The notes under the pieces were generated by a model. That model did no database searches. It had not been told where the DNA came from and saw only the letters and a list, made by a program, of their open reading frames with translations. Both the position numbers and the translations under genes were made by a program. Positions 1-10,126 of a DNA stretch of 64,000 bases are shown one piece after another. The stretch is from Actinomadura hibisca NBRC 15177. GTDB lineage: Bacteria > Actinomycetota > Actinomycetes > Streptosporangiales > Streptosporangiaceae. Each line of letters opens with the position of its first letter. Position 1 is the first letter of the stretch. The stretch is taken from NCBI RefSeq assembly GCF_001552635.1, contig NZ_BCRO01000070.1, positions 1-64,000 on the forward strand, read 5' to 3'.

Positions 1-330
1 CGCGCTTGTACGGAGCGCGGGGCTGGGGCCGCTGGTCACGCCTGGGGTGCGGGGCTGGGGTCCCTGGTCACGCGCGGAGCGCGGGCTGAGGTAGTGGCGC
101 GGAGCGCTAAACGCGGAGCGTGCCTTTCAGCGCGGAGCGTGCCTTAGCGCGGAGCGCGGCTTCGACGCGGAGCGTGCGGTTAGCGCGGAGCGCTGGGTTG
201 GGATTGTTGGTCATGTGCAGGGCGCAGGGTCGGGGTTGCTGGTCGGGTGCGGGGCGCGGACTGAGGTCGCGGGTCATGTTCGGGGCACGGGGTCGGGGTT
301 GTTGGTCACGCGCGGAGCGCGGGCCTTTGG
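1..330. repeat. Degenerate short-period repeat array
   Basis: The 9-mer CGCGGAGCG occurs at 73, 98, 112, 131, 148, 166, 184 and 311, with a partial copy at 11. In the core, from 112 to 184, copies are 17-19 bases apart. It is mixed with a longer imperfect unit of the form GGGGTTGTTGGTC followed by a GC-rich spacer, seen near 30-70, 195-240 and 290-320. The array continues to the left edge of the window. Open frames crossing it are short-repeat artefacts with Arg/Ala/Pro-rich translations. No gene can be supported before 518. Confidence 0.7.
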
Positions 331-517
331 CGTGGACTGAGGCTGGCGTGCAGGTGTCCCTAACCCCGTGCAGGCTAGCGTCGCTGGTCAGGTGCAGACC
401 CCCCGGCGTGGCTGAGCTGGCAGAACAGGTGGGCAAGGGCTCCTCGCCACATGCACAAGTCCTGCAAGATCTACCCAATGATCAACAGTCGACCTTCTTG
501 GATAGTGTCAAGCCGCC

Positions 518-1228
518 ATGACTCCCGAAGCAGCGCCACTCCGCCCCGCCATCGGCCTGATCGAGATCCCCGCCGGTGAGATCCTCCTGCGAGGCGGCGG
601 CTCCAAGCCCGACTGGACCGTCGAACTCGACGCCTTCCAAATAGCGCGCTGTCCCGCCACCCGCGGGCTGTACAACGGAACGCCCAACAACGCCACCCCC
701 ACGCCCACCGCCCCAGACACGGCGACGTCCGGCCCCCACACCCCGGTAACCGAAGTCTCCTGGCTGGACGCCGTCCAGTTCTGCAACCTCCTCTCCCAAG
801 CCTCAAAACTCACCCCCTGCTACACCATCGGCGATGACCCCAACGCCCAGGACGTGATCTGCGACTGGACCGCCAACGGTTACCGCCTGCCCTCCGAAGC
901 CGAATGGGAGTACGCCTGCCGGGCCGGGACGACCGGCGTCCGCTACGGCGAGCTGGACGACATCGCCTGGTACCGCAAGAACTCAGGCGGTCAAGTGCAC
1001 GACGTCGCAGGGAAGGCCCCGAACGCCTGGGGCCTGCACGACACGATCGGCAACGTCTGGGAATGGTGCTGGGACCTCTACGACCCGGCCGTCTACGGCC
1101 CCTACCGCGTTTTCCGTGGCGGAGGAGCCCATGATCGTGCCTGGGGATGCCAGGCGTCCGCCCGCCGCAAGAGCCACCCGACGCTGCGCATCGACGACCT
1201 CGGATTCCGCCTCGCCCGCTCTCTCTGA
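518..1228 (+). CDS. SUMF1/FGE-sulfatase domain protein
   Basis: This 236-residue protein carries the formylglycine-generating-enzyme (SUMF1) fold. The core signature is clear: NGYRLPSEAEWEYACRAG, then GLHDTIGNVWEWC, then RGG and a terminal DLGFRLAR. Family members include sulfatase-activating FGE, EgtB-type non-haem iron enzymes and many of unknown substrate. There is no DinB domain, so it is not an EgtB. In true bacterial FGE two cysteines in the RGGSW...C....C segment bind copper. Here that segment reads RGGGAHDRAWGC, with only one cysteine near the expected place, so sulfatase activation is doubtful. No sulfatase gene is nearby. The ATG at 518 is used; no strong Shine-Dalgarno sequence is visible. 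Confidence 0.8.
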   Translation: MTPEAAPLRPAIGLIEIPAGEILLRGGGSKPDWTVELDAFQIARCPATRGLYNGTPNNATPTPTAPDTATSGPHTPVTEVSWLDAVQFCNLLSQASKLTPCYTIGDDPNAQDVICDWTANGYRLPSEAEWEYACRAGTTGVRYGELDDIAWYRKNSGGQVHDVAGKAPNAWGLHDTIGNVWEWCWDLYDPAVYGPYRVFRGGGAHDRAWGCQASARRKSHPTLRIDDLGFRLARSL

Positions 1229-1285
1229 GAACACCGAACCGATCCGCGTCCGATTGATGGATCGGTCCCATCACCCCAACGCCCC

Positions 1286-2185
1286 TCAATCAGCGTCCGT
1301 CAGCGAAACCGACTCTCCCAAAATGCTCGCCCGCCCATTCACCGGCGAATACCCAATCGCCAGCCACTGCCAATCCGCCCGCAGTTTCTCACCCGGATCA
1401 ATATCGGCCCGCTCCAGATAAGACCGCAAATCACCAGGCAGCGTGCCCATCGACCCGCCCTTGAGCGTCTGCTCCTGCCTGAGCCCGTACCAGACCAGCG
1501 AGCCGCCGTCCTTGGTCTTCAGTGCATAAGAAGCCCCCGGGCCAGCGCTGAAACGCCCCTGCTCAGCCCGCCAATCTCCCTGTTTCCGTTCCCGCGCCTT
1601 GGTCGAATAGGCATCAGGCGTCAGAGCCGTCTGATCGCCCGAAGTCAGATAAGCAGCATGGGCCGCAGGCAATGCGCGGTCGTCGGCCGGAACGGCATAT
1701 CCCTCCGCGTCGTAAGCCACCTCGGGAGGACGGCCCTTGAACGTCAGCCAGTGCGCCGCCCGCCACGGCTCCTTCTCGGCGGTCCGCACGAACACCGCCA
1801 GGATCTGCTGCTCCTTCCCCTCCTCTGTCCGTTCCAGCGCGGCCGCCCCGAACCAGCGGGGATAGCCGTTCTGGCGCGGTACGTACAGGACCGGATTGAG
1901 CAAGGAGATCCGCGCCGACTCCGGTAGGCCCCCATAGGTCTTCACCCGCGCCTCGACGGGCGCCGCCAGCGCCCCGGTGACCGTGTCCCGCCACCGCTTC
2001 TCGTCGCCCGAGGTCAGCGCCTTGTTGTGCCGGGACATCCAGTCCTTCAGCGCGCGGGCCGACTCCTCTACGGTCACGGCCGGGTCGCCCGTGGGCGTGC
2101 GCTCGGCCTCGCCGCCGCCCGACGGCTCCCCGGAGCACGACGCGGTGAACGTGAGCGCGGCGACCACGGCCACCAACCGGCGCAT
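1286..2185 (-). CDS. Putative lipoprotein, paralogue 1
   Basis: A 299-residue secreted protein of unknown function. The start is at the methionine before a short hydrophobic segment (RRLVAVVAALTFTASC), which looks like a signal peptide with an imperfect lipobox (TASC). The frame is open further upstream but encodes only arginine-rich sequence. It shares blocks with the proteins at 2370-3338 and 4666-5712: a YVPR...GYPRWF motif in the middle and TKDGGSLVWYGLRQ near the C-terminus. The three are one paralogous family around prfB. No enzymatic motif is recognisable. It probably sits on the outer face of the membrane. Confidence 0.75.
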   Translation of the reverse strand: MRRLVAVVAALTFTASCSGEPSGGGEAERTPTGDPAVTVEESARALKDWMSRHNKALTSGDEKRWRDTVTGALAAPVEARVKTYGGLPESARISLLNPVLYVPRQNGYPRWFGAAALERTEEGKEQQILAVFVRTAEKEPWRAAHWLTFKGRPPEVAYDAEGYAVPADDRALPAAHAAYLTSGDQTALTPDAYSTKARERKQGDWRAEQGRFSAGPGASYALKTKDGGSLVWYGLRQEQTLKGGSMGTLPGDLRSYLERADIDPGEKLRADWQWLAIGYSPVNGRASILGESVSLTDAD

Positions 2186-2325
2186 ACTCCACCCCAACGG
2201 ACGCTCCAGGACATCTGCCGCGCCAGTGTAGAGCCGCCGCCTCCGCCCTAGCCCGTCAGCAGCAATCCCCATCCGCCCCGTAAGGCGTCGGCGCGGTCCC
2301 ACCGCAGCGGTCAGGAAGAAGCGGG

Positions 2326-2351
2326 ACCGCCCCGACGCCCGGCGGGGCGGT
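2326..2351 (-). terminator. Hairpin after lipoprotein paralogue 2
   Basis: A 9-bp perfect stem (ACCGCCCCG at 2326-2334 with CGGGGCGGT at 2343-2351) and an 8-base loop lie just downstream of the minus-strand gene ending at 2370. There is no T tract, which is usual for high-GC actinomycete terminators. Confidence 0.5.
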
Positions 2352-2369
2352 TGGGGCGCTGGAACAGCG

Positions 2370-3338
2370 CTAGGTGCCGTCCGCGGCGACGGCCTTGCGG
2401 TACATCCCCGTCACGGTCGCCGCGCCCTTCGGCGGCACCGTGGCCAGGTACTGGATCAGGACGGTCGTGGTCAGCCGGTTCCTGACCGTGCGCGCCGGAG
2501 CGAGCCCGGAAAGATCACCTGATACCGAAAGGGTGCCCCGCCGGGCGCTGGAATACGCCTCGTTCTGCCGCAGCACGTACCAGACCACCGCCCCGCCGTC
2601 CTTGGTGCGCAGCGCGTAGGCCGGGGTCGCGTCCGGCGTGAACGACGAGGTCAGCTTCACGCCGCGCTTGTTCAGCAGCTTCACGCCCTGCTCCAGCGCC
2701 TCGCGCGCCTGTGTCGTCTTCGGGCCCGGCGCCAGCGACGCCGCGCCGGGCGCCTTCGCGCCGTCGGTCAGCAGGGCGGCGTGGGCGGCGGCGACCTTCC
2801 CCGGCGCCAGGGACAGGCCGGGGGCCGCCGGGGGCACGGCCGTCGCGTAGCCGTCGCCGTCCAGCTGCACCCGGCTCAGCGCCGCGTCGCTCGGGTAGGG
2901 GTCGGCGGCCAGCAGCCAGGGGGCGTCGGCCTTCGCCTGCGTGAACAGCAGCGCGTGCCGCAGCGTCTGCTTGTCCGAACCCGAGATCGCGTCGGCGGCG
3001 AACCAGCGCGGGTAGCCCGTCGTGCGCGGGATGTAGAAGACCGGCTTGGTGAACGCCAGCGGGCCCGGCTTCTGCTTGGTGACCCGCCGCAGCTTCACTG
3101 CCGCCGTGTCCATCGTGAGCTGCGGCCCCGTCGCCACCGCCGACAGGCCCGACGCGTCCAGCCGTTGCCCGGCCTGGCCCGCCGCCTTGGTGTAGCGCGA
3201 CAACACCTGCCGCGCCTGGTCCTGCGTCAGCGCGGGCGGAGCCGAGGCCGAGGCCGGGTCGGAGTCCGAGCCGCAGGCCGGAAGGAGCAGGGACGCGCCG
3301 AGCGGCAGCAGCAGGACGGCCGCGGAGCGTACGGGCAT
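2370..3338 (-). CDS. Putative lipoprotein, paralogue 2
   Basis: A 322-residue protein with an N-terminal signal (MPVRSAAVLLLPLGASLLLP) and a good lipobox, LPAC, so the cysteine near residue 22 is probably lipidated. It carries the family blocks YIPRTTGYPRWF and TKDGGAVVWYVLRQ shared with the proteins at 1286-2185 and 4666-5712. Function is unknown. It follows prfB on the same strand with a gap of about 96 bases, so it may be co-transcribed or have its own promoter. A hairpin follows its stop. Confidence 0.8.
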   Translation of the reverse strand: MPVRSAAVLLLPLGASLLLPACGSDSDPASASAPPALTQDQARQVLSRYTKAAGQAGQRLDASGLSAVATGPQLTMDTAAVKLRRVTKQKPGPLAFTKPVFYIPRTTGYPRWFAADAISGSDKQTLRHALLFTQAKADAPWLLAADPYPSDAALSRVQLDGDGYATAVPPAAPGLSLAPGKVAAAHAALLTDGAKAPGAASLAPGPKTTQAREALEQGVKLLNKRGVKLTSSFTPDATPAYALRTKDGGAVVWYVLRQNEAYSSARRGTLSVSGDLSGLAPARTVRNRLTTTVLIQYLATVPPKGAATVTGMYRKAVAADGT

Positions 3339-3434
3339 GAGGGCCCCCGAGGGGAGAGGCGGTGGTGCAGGTCCGCCTCACATCATCGCAGGGTCATCGA
3401 GTGATCACGCTGCGAATCCGGAAAGACCCTGATG

Positions 3435-4541
<1,107 letters not shown>

Positions 4542-4665
4542 CCCCCGAGCCTATCGCCGCCGGGGCAGTGCCCGAGCGCCCGTCAATACCCTGTGGATGG
4601 CACAATCACGGAGCAGCGTCGCCGGACCCGCGTCACGGGTTCGCGGAGAGAGGCCGGGGGACAGG

Positions 4666-5712
4666 GTGCACAGGACATCGGTGGCCGCGGCGGTCGCGCT
4701 CGTGGTCGTGGCGCCGCTGGCCGCCTGCGCCGAGGGCAAGAGCGAGGCCAGGCCGTCCCCGATGCCCACCTCGGCCGCGCCGACGCCCGCGCCGCTGACC
4801 CCGCAGGACGCCGAGCGCGAGTTCGCCGCCTACACCGCCAACGACGACGTCGCGCGGGCCGCGGGCGACGAGCGGCTGGCGCTGTCGTGGGTGTCGGACG
4901 GCCAGGCGCTGCTGACGGCCGCCGAGTACCGCAAGGCCGCCTTCGACGGCGACCCGGTGAAGCGCTACGAGTACGCCAGGCCCCGGATGTACGTGCCGAA
5001 GCTGCCGCAGGGCACCTACCCGCAGTGGTTCGTGGCCGAGGCCGCCCGCACCGTCAGGGGGCGGGACAAGAGCACGCGGACGGCGCTGATGGCGTTCGTC
5101 CGGCGCTCGGCGGCCGACGACTGGAAGCTCAGCCTGGCCACCGAGCTGGCGCCCAAGGCCAGGGTCCCCAAGATCAAGCTGGACGCCGAGGGCTACGCGC
5201 CCCACCTGCCGAGCACCGACGGCTCGGTGCTGATCCGGCCCCGCGAGGTCCCCGGCATCCAGGCCACCCTCGCCTCCGAGGGCCCGGCCAGCGTGGTCGC
5301 CAAGGTGATGAAGGGCGGGCCGGTCACCACCGGCTACTACCAGCAGACCGAGCGGGCCGAGAAGCGCGCGAAGGAACGCGGGCTGAACCTCCAGGCGGTC
5401 TTCGTGGCGACCCCGTTCCCGATCTTCGCGCTGCGCACCGAGCACCAGGACGGCCTGGTCCTCTACTCCCTGTCGCGCAACAGCGTCACCAGCGTGAAGG
5501 ACCGGGAGCACAAGCCGCCGATCCCGCCGGAGGTGGCGCACCTGCTGGACGGGACGGTGAAGGGCACCGACATCAACACCGCCGAGACGTTGCAGTTCGC
5601 GGCGGTGGACCCGGTCCGGGCCAAGAGCGGCAAGGACCAGCCGAAGGCGGACGTGATCGCCAACGCGGGCGCGGTCACCAAGGCGAGCACCCCGCCGCCC
5701 AAGAACCCCTGA
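4666..5712 (+). CDS. Putative lipoprotein, paralogue 3
   Basis: The frame is open from 4597, but the start is best placed at the GTG at 4666, just after a GGGGGA ribosome site and directly before the signal peptide (HRTSVAAAVALVVVAPLAAC). The lipobox is LAAC. The mature protein of roughly 325 residues starts with a Pro/Ser/Thr linker. It then has a YVPKLPQGTYPQWF block and a C-terminal LRTEHQDGLVLYSLSRN block that match the proteins at 1286-2185 and 2370-3338. It is divergent from prfB. The function of the family is unknown. Confidence 0.8.
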   Translation: MHRTSVAAAVALVVVAPLAACAEGKSEARPSPMPTSAAPTPAPLTPQDAEREFAAYTANDDVARAAGDERLALSWVSDGQALLTAAEYRKAAFDGDPVKRYEYARPRMYVPKLPQGTYPQWFVAEAARTVRGRDKSTRTALMAFVRRSAADDWKLSLATELAPKARVPKIKLDAEGYAPHLPSTDGSVLIRPREVPGIQATLASEGPASVVAKVMKGGPVTTGYYQQTERAEKRAKERGLNLQAVFVATPFPIFALRTEHQDGLVLYSLSRNSVTSVKDREHKPPIPPEVAHLLDGTVKGTDINTAETLQFAAVDPVRAKSGKDQPKADVIANAGAVTKASTPPPKNP

Positions 5713-5720
5713 GCGGCGGC

Positions 5721-5821
5721 CGTTCGGCGGCTCCCGCCCGTCGGGCGGCTACCCGGGCGTCGGAGGGTGGCCGGTTGCCGGAGGGCTTCCGGTCGTTCGG
5801 CGGCTTCCGGCCGTCGGGCGG
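5721..5821. repeat. Pair of 28-bp direct repeats
   Basis: A 28-bp unit starting CGTTCGGCGGCT lies at 5721-5748 and again at 5794-5821 with two mismatches, 73 bases apart. It occupies the intergenic space after the lipoprotein gene. Each unit contains small GC-rich dyads and could act in transcription termination. Confidence 0.6.
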
Positions 5822-5836
5822 GCGCCCGCGGCGGCC

Positions 5837-6022
5837 TCAGGTGGCCAGGTGGCGGAGCATCAGGGCCGCGAACAGCAGCGCCACCAGCCCGGCCAGCACC
5901 AGCGCCGGCGGGATCTGGGGGCCGTGCCTGTGCAGCTCGGCGTGGGCGGCGCGGCAGGTCGCGCAGCGGCCCTCCGACACCGGGTGCGAGCAGTGGGCGC
6001 AGATCAGGTGTTCACAGCTCAT
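5837..6022 (-). CDS. Small zinc-ribbon membrane protein
   Basis: A 61-residue protein starting at the ATG at 6022. Residues 3-25 contain four cysteines in two pairs (CEHLICAHC and CATC), and histidines lie nearby, which suggests a small zinc-binding knuckle. Residues 41-57 are a single hydrophobic helix (PALVLAGLVALLFAALML) followed by a short basic tail. The frame is open further upstream but that part looks non-coding. No function is assigned. The compact zinc-plus-helix layout suggests a membrane-tethered regulator or assembly factor, which is inference only. Confidence 0.65.
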   Translation of the reverse strand: MSCEHLICAHCSHPVSEGRCATCRAAHAELHRHGPQIPPALVLAGLVALLFAALMLRHLAT

Positions 6023-6637
6023 CGATGGGCCCCCATCTCCGTGGGCGGTAGGTGCGGCCGTGCTGGCGAGAACGTCGATCGACGACCTATTGGGCATCTT
6101 TCACCATCATCCAGCGTAGCCGGACTGTATGGTCGATCCGGCAAGGCCGGGAGCCTGACGGGCACGAATCCGGCCGGACGTCGGGAGACGATCGCATGGC
6201 AACCAGGGACGGCGCACCGCTCGCGGTCCCGCGCGCGGCCCCGGCCCCGGGTTGGTCCATAGTTCCGTCCCCGGTCCCGTCCGTGGCATGGGCCATGGAC
6301 TCGTCTGCGGTCACGTCTTTCCCAGTCCCGTCCGACGCGTCGCCCACGGCGTCCGAACCGGGTGCGCCACCGGCCCGCAGGCCACCGGACAAGGTCATTT
6401 CGTCCGGGTTCCGCACCCCTGTCCGCCAAGGTCATCCGCTCTTCCCGGCAGGGTCTTGTGACCCTCGGGACCGGCCTGTCCCGGTCAAGGCAGTTGACCA
6501 CCCCATCTATAGTGCTCCAAGGCCCGTCGGTCCCAAGGGCCGAGGAGCCCCGGCGGCGGCTCGGGACCGCGGACTCGTCCGAGGTGCCGGCGACGCCGCG
6601 CCACTCGACCCCTACACTGAACCGCCGTGATGCAGCC
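6023..6637. other. 615-base region before ftsE without a clear gene
   Basis: Several frames are open here but none has a recognisable protein or codon bias that stands out. A TATAGT hexamer at 6508-6513 resembles a -10 box, but the only TTGACC (6494-6499) is too close to be its -35. The region probably holds the ftsE promoter and a long leader; the exact site cannot be seen. Confidence 0.4.
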
Positions 6638-7327
6638 GTGATCCATTTCGACAACGTCACCAAGGTCTACAAGAACCAGAACCGGCCGGCCCTCCAGCAC
6701 GTGAACGTCGCCATCGAGAAGGGCGAGTTCCTGTTCCTGGTGGGTCCCTCCGGTTCCGGCAAGTCGACCTTCCTGCGACTGATCCTCAAAGAGGAGCGTC
6801 CTTCCCAGGGTCACGTGCACGTGGCGGGCAAGGACCTGAGCCGGCTCAGCAACTGGAAGGTCCCGCACCTGCGCCGCCGCATCGGCTGCGTGTTCCAGGA
6901 CTTCCGGCTGCTGCCCAACAAGAACGTCTTCGAGAACGTCGCGTTCGCCCTCGAGGTGATCGGCAAGCCGCGGCGCTTCATCCAGAAGGTCGTGCCCGAG
7001 GTCATCGACCTGGTCGGCCTGGAGGGCAAGGGCCACCGCATGCCCGACGAGCTGTCGGGCGGCGAGCAGCAGCGCGTCGCCATCGCGCGCGCCTTCGTCA
7101 ACCGGCCGATGATCCTGCTGGCCGACGAGCCCACCGGCAACATCGACCCGGCGACCTCGATCGGCATCATGAAGGTGCTGGACCGCATCAACCGGACCGG
7201 CACCACCGTCGTCATGGCCACCCACGACGCCGCGATCGTCGACGCCTTCCGCAAGCGCGTCGTCGAGCTGGAGGACGGCCGCGTGGTCCGTGACCAGTCC
7301 CGCGGCGTCTACGGGCAGGCGTACTGA
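6638..7327 (+). CDS. ftsE: Cell division ATP-binding protein FtsE
   Basis: FtsE is the ATPase of the FtsEX complex. It drives FtsX to activate peptidoglycan hydrolases at the division site. The 229-residue product has Walker [10 protein letters not shown] (residues 36-44), the ABC signature LSGGEQQR (from 139) and Walker [10 protein letters not shown] (about 159-167), all intact. The GTG at 6638 gives the family's usual length and the usual N-terminal [10 protein letters not shown]; upstream frame extension looks non-coding. ftsX follows after 170 bases that contain a strong hairpin, so the two genes are not translationally coupled here. Confidence 0.97.
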   Translation: MIHFDNVTKVYKNQNRPALQHVNVAIEKGEFLFLVGPSGSGKSTFLRLILKEERPSQGHVHVAGKDLSRLSNWKVPHLRRRIGCVFQDFRLLPNKNVFENVAFALEVIGKPRRFIQKVVPEVIDLVGLEGKGHRMPDELSGGEQQRVAIARAFVNRPMILLADEPTGNIDPATSIGIMKVLDRINRTGTTVVMATHDAAIVDAFRKRVVELEDGRVVRDQSRGVYGQAY

Positions 7328-7333
7328 CACCCG

Positions 7334-7379
7334 CGTCCCGGCCGCCGCCGCCGTCGAACCGGCGGCCCCGGCCGGGACG
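7334..7379 (+). terminator. Strong hairpin between ftsE and ftsX
   Basis: The outer 10-bp stem CGTCCCGGCC (7334-7343) pairs with GGCCGGGACG (7370-7379). A further inner GCCGCC/GGCGGC stem lies at 7344-7349 and 7361-7366. It starts six bases after the ftsE stop. It looks like a terminator or RNA-processing/attenuation element that would lower ftsX relative to ftsE. Confidence 0.6.
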
Positions 7380-7497
7380 TAGACCTAACGACTGACATCC
7401 ATGCGGATTCGGTTCAAGCAGGTGCGATCCGGACGGATGGCATAGCCTGCACCGGACCCGGCTCCCCGCGGGCACAGGCGATCAAGGACAGCGAGGC

Positions 7498-8403
7498 ATG
7501 CGCGCACAGTTCGTATTCCAGGAGATCTGGATCGGTCTCCGCCGGAACCTCACGATGACGATCTCCCTCGTCATCACCGTCGCCATCGCCATGGCGCTCT
7601 TCGGCACCGGCCTGCTCATCAAGGCGCAGGTCGACAAGTCGCAGAGCTTCTGGAACGACAAGGTCGAAGTCTCGATCTTCCTGTGCGCCAAGACGAGCAG
7701 CAACCAGAACTGCGCGCGCAAGGACGTCTCCGACCCCGAGAAGACCGAGCTCAAGAAGCTGCTGGACGGCCGGCCCGAGGTCTCCAAGGTCGTCTACGAG
7801 GACCGGGACACCGCCTACAAGCGTTTCCAGCAGCGCTTCGCCTCCAGCCCGGCGTTCGTCTCCAGCACCAAGGTCGGCGACATCCCCGACTCCTTCCGGA
7901 TCCGGCTGAAGGACCCCAAGGAGTTCGAGAAGGTCGCCGAGGTGGTGCGCGGCAAGCCGGGCGTCGACGCGGTGGTCAACGAGCAGGACATCCTGAAGAA
8001 GTTCTTCGGCATCCTGGACGGCCTCCAGTGGGCCGCGCTGCTCATCGCGTTCATCCAGGTGGTGGCGGCGGTGCTGCTGGTCGGCAACACGGTGCGGCTG
8101 TCGGCGTTCAACCGGCGCCGCGAGACCGGGATCATGCGGCTGGTCGGCGCCTCCAACCTCTACATCCAGATGCCCTTCATCCTGGAGGGCGCGATCGCGG
8201 GCCTGATCGGCGGCATGTTCGCCGCCGTGCTGCTGGTCGGCAGCAAGATCTACCTGATCGACCAGCTGCGCGAGTCGGTGGGCTTCGCGCTGGAGCTGGG
8301 CTGGGGCTCGGTGTTCGGGATCATCATCTTCTCGATCTGCGTGGGCGTGCTGCTGTGCGCGGGCGCGTCGTTCCTCACCCTGCGCCGCTACCTGAAGGTC
8401 TGA
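7498..8403 (+). CDS. ftsX: Cell division protein FtsX
   Basis: FtsX is the membrane subunit of FtsEX, coupling ATP hydrolysis to extracellular peptidoglycan hydrolase activation. The 301-residue protein has the family layout: a cytoplasmic N-terminus, TM1 at about 21-43 (ISLVITVAIAMALFGTG), an extracytoplasmic domain at about 45-175 with two cysteines (CAKTSSNQNCAR), and three C-terminal membrane helices. The conserved NRRRETGIMRLVGAS loop lies between TM2 and TM3. The start ATG at 7498 sits after a GCGAGG ribosome site. Confidence 0.96.
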   Translation: MRAQFVFQEIWIGLRRNLTMTISLVITVAIAMALFGTGLLIKAQVDKSQSFWNDKVEVSIFLCAKTSSNQNCARKDVSDPEKTELKKLLDGRPEVSKVVYEDRDTAYKRFQQRFASSPAFVSSTKVGDIPDSFRIRLKDPKEFEKVAEVVRGKPGVDAVVNEQDILKKFFGILDGLQWAALLIAFIQVVAAVLLVGNTVRLSAFNRRRETGIMRLVGASNLYIQMPFILEGAIAGLIGGMFAAVLLVGSKIYLIDQLRESVGFALELGWGSVFGIIIFSICVGVLLCAGASFLTLRRYLKV

Positions 8404-8455
8404 GTCCGGCGGGCTCGGCGCGGCCGTCCCGCATGCCCGACCTAGACTGGAGCCC

Positions 8456-9640
8456 ATGTTCCGGGTCACCGGTCGGGTGCTGCGCGGGGCGGCCGTGGCC
8501 GTCGCCGTGTTGTGCGCCTACGGGGCCGGGGCGCTGGGCAGCGACCACGGCCGCCGCGCCGAGGGCGGGCTGAGCGCGGGGCAGGGCCCGTCGCTGCTGG
8601 ACGAGGCCGTCGACCGGATCGGCCGCGACGCCGAGACGCCGGTCTCCCGCGCCGACCTCGAACGCGCCGCCGTGGACGGCATGTTGCGCCGCCTGGGCGA
8701 CCGCTGGGCGCGGCACTACACCGCGGGCGAGTACGACGACTTCCAGGGCCGCCTGAACGGCCGCTACAGCGGTGTCGGCCTCTGGCTGGGCACCGGCGAC
8801 GGCGGCGACCGGCGGGTCCGGGTCGCCAGCGTGCAGCCGGGCTCGGCCGCCGACCGCGCCGGGGTGCGGGGCGGCGACGTGGTGCTGCGCGTGGGCGAGG
8901 CGGCGGTGGCCGGCTGGGACGTGACCAAGATCGCTGCCGCGCTGCGCGGCGCGTCCGGCACGGGGGTGCCCCTGACCGTGGAGCGCGACCGGCGCGAGCG
9001 CCGGTTCCGGCTGGTCCGCGCGCCGGTGGCCGGGAGCGACGTCACCGTCCGCGACCTGCCGGGACGCGCCCGGCTGGTCGCCGTGGCCGCTTTCACGCGC
9101 GGGGTGGGGCGGCAGGTGCGGGACGCGGTGGCGCGGCATCCCGACCGTCGCGGCGGCGTCGTCCTGGACCTGCGCGGGAATCCCGGCGGCCTGCTGGAAG
9201 AGGCGGTGGAGACCGCGTCGGCGTTCCTGAAGGACGGCCCGGTGGTCACCTACCAGCGGCGCGGCGGCCCGGCCGAGCGGCGCGACGTGACCGCGCCGGG
9301 CGACGCCGCGGTGCCGCTGGTGGTGCTGGTGGACGCCGGGACGGCCAGCGCCGCGGAGATCGTCGCCGGGTCCCTGCGCGACCGCGACCGCGCGGTGCTC
9401 GTAGGATCGCGTACCTACGGCAAGGGCTCGGTGCAGGAGCCGGTGCGGCTGCCGGACGGCTCGGCGATCGAGCTGACCGTGGGTCGCTACCGGACCCCCG
9501 GCGGCCGTAACCTCGACGGGGTGGGGATCGACCCCGATGTGGCGGTCTCCGCCGACCGCCCGCCCAGAGCGGCCGAGCAGCGCGCCCAGGCGGTGCTGCG
9601 GGGGCTGCTCGCGACGTTGCCGGAGAAGGACCGAGGCTGA
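8456..9640 (+). CDS. S41 family C-terminal processing peptidase
   Basis: A 394-residue serine protease of the CtpA/Tsp type, which cleaves exported proteins. An N-terminal membrane anchor/signal (residues about 8-30) is followed by a helical region, a PDZ domain (about 100-185, with [20 protein letters not shown]) and the S41 catalytic domain (about 195-370). The Ser-Lys dyad is visible: [15 protein letters not shown] holds the nucleophile and [11 protein letters not shown] the lysine. It lies between ftsX and smpB, with its stop four bases before the smpB start, so the two are probably one transcript. The substrate is unknown. Confidence 0.93.
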   Translation: MFRVTGRVLRGAAVAVAVLCAYGAGALGSDHGRRAEGGLSAGQGPSLLDEAVDRIGRDAETPVSRADLERAAVDGMLRRLGDRWARHYTAGEYDDFQGRLNGRYSGVGLWLGTGDGGDRRVRVASVQPGSAADRAGVRGGDVVLRVGEAAVAGWDVTKIAAALRGASGTGVPLTVERDRRERRFRLVRAPVAGSDVTVRDLPGRARLVAVAAFTRGVGRQVRDAVARHPDRRGGVVLDLRGNPGGLLEEAVETASAFLKDGPVVTYQRRGGPAERRDVTAPGDAAVPLVVLVDAGTASAAEIVAGSLRDRDRAVLVGSRTYGKGSVQEPVRLPDGSAIELTVGRYRTPGGRNLDGVGIDPDVAVSADRPPRAAEQRAQAVLRGLLATLPEKDRG

Positions 9641-9644
9641 TCAC

Positions 9645-10118
9645 GTGCCACGTGAGACAGGGCGCAAGCTCATCGCGCAGAACAAGCGCGCCCGCTACGA
9701 CTACCACATCGACGACACCTGGGAAGCCGGCATGGTGCTGATGGGCACCGAGGTGAAGGCGCTGCGCGCGGGCCGCGCCTCGCTGGCCGACGGCTACGCC
9801 CACGTCATGGACGGCGAGGTGTGGCTGGAGAACGTGCACATCCCCGAGTACGTGCAGGGCACCTGGACCAACCACGCGCCGCGGCGGCGGCGCAAGCTGC
9901 TGCTGAACAGGCGGGAGATCGCCAAGATCATCGACAAGTCGTCCGAACCGGGCTGGACGCTGATCCCGCTGGCGCTGTACTTCAAGGACGGCAAGGCCAA
10001 GGTCGAGATCGGCCTGGCCCGTGGTAAGAAGTCCTACGACAAGCGCCAGGCGATCGCCAAGCGCGAGGCGGACCGGGAGATGCAGAAGGCGGCTGCGGCC
10101 CGGTTCAGGAGACGGTAA
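9645..10118 (+). CDS. smpB: SsrA-binding protein SmpB
   Basis: SmpB binds tmRNA and delivers it to ribosomes stalled on broken mRNAs, starting trans-translation. The GTG at 9645 gives 157 residues, the normal family length, starting [19 protein letters not shown]. The conserved ENVHIPEY segment and the basic C-terminal tail ([19 protein letters not shown]), which enters the decoding centre, are present. It is packed four bases after the S41 protease gene. Its RNA partner ssrA is encoded about 2.4 kb downstream on the same strand. Confidence 0.97.
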   Translation: MPRETGRKLIAQNKRARYDYHIDDTWEAGMVLMGTEVKALRAGRASLADGYAHVMDGEVWLENVHIPEYVQGTWTNHAPRRRRKLLLNRREIAKIIDKSSEPGWTLIPLALYFKDGKAKVEIGLARGKKSYDKRQAIAKREADREMQKAAAARFRRR

Positions 10119-10126
10119 GGGTGGCG

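Noticed and set aside
1-330. CRISPR array
   Set aside because: The repeat is nine bases with spacers of about nine bases that are themselves similar; no cas genes are present.
6494-6513. TTGACC/TATAGT as an ftsE promoter
   Set aside because: The spacer is only eight bases, too short for a sigma-70-type promoter.
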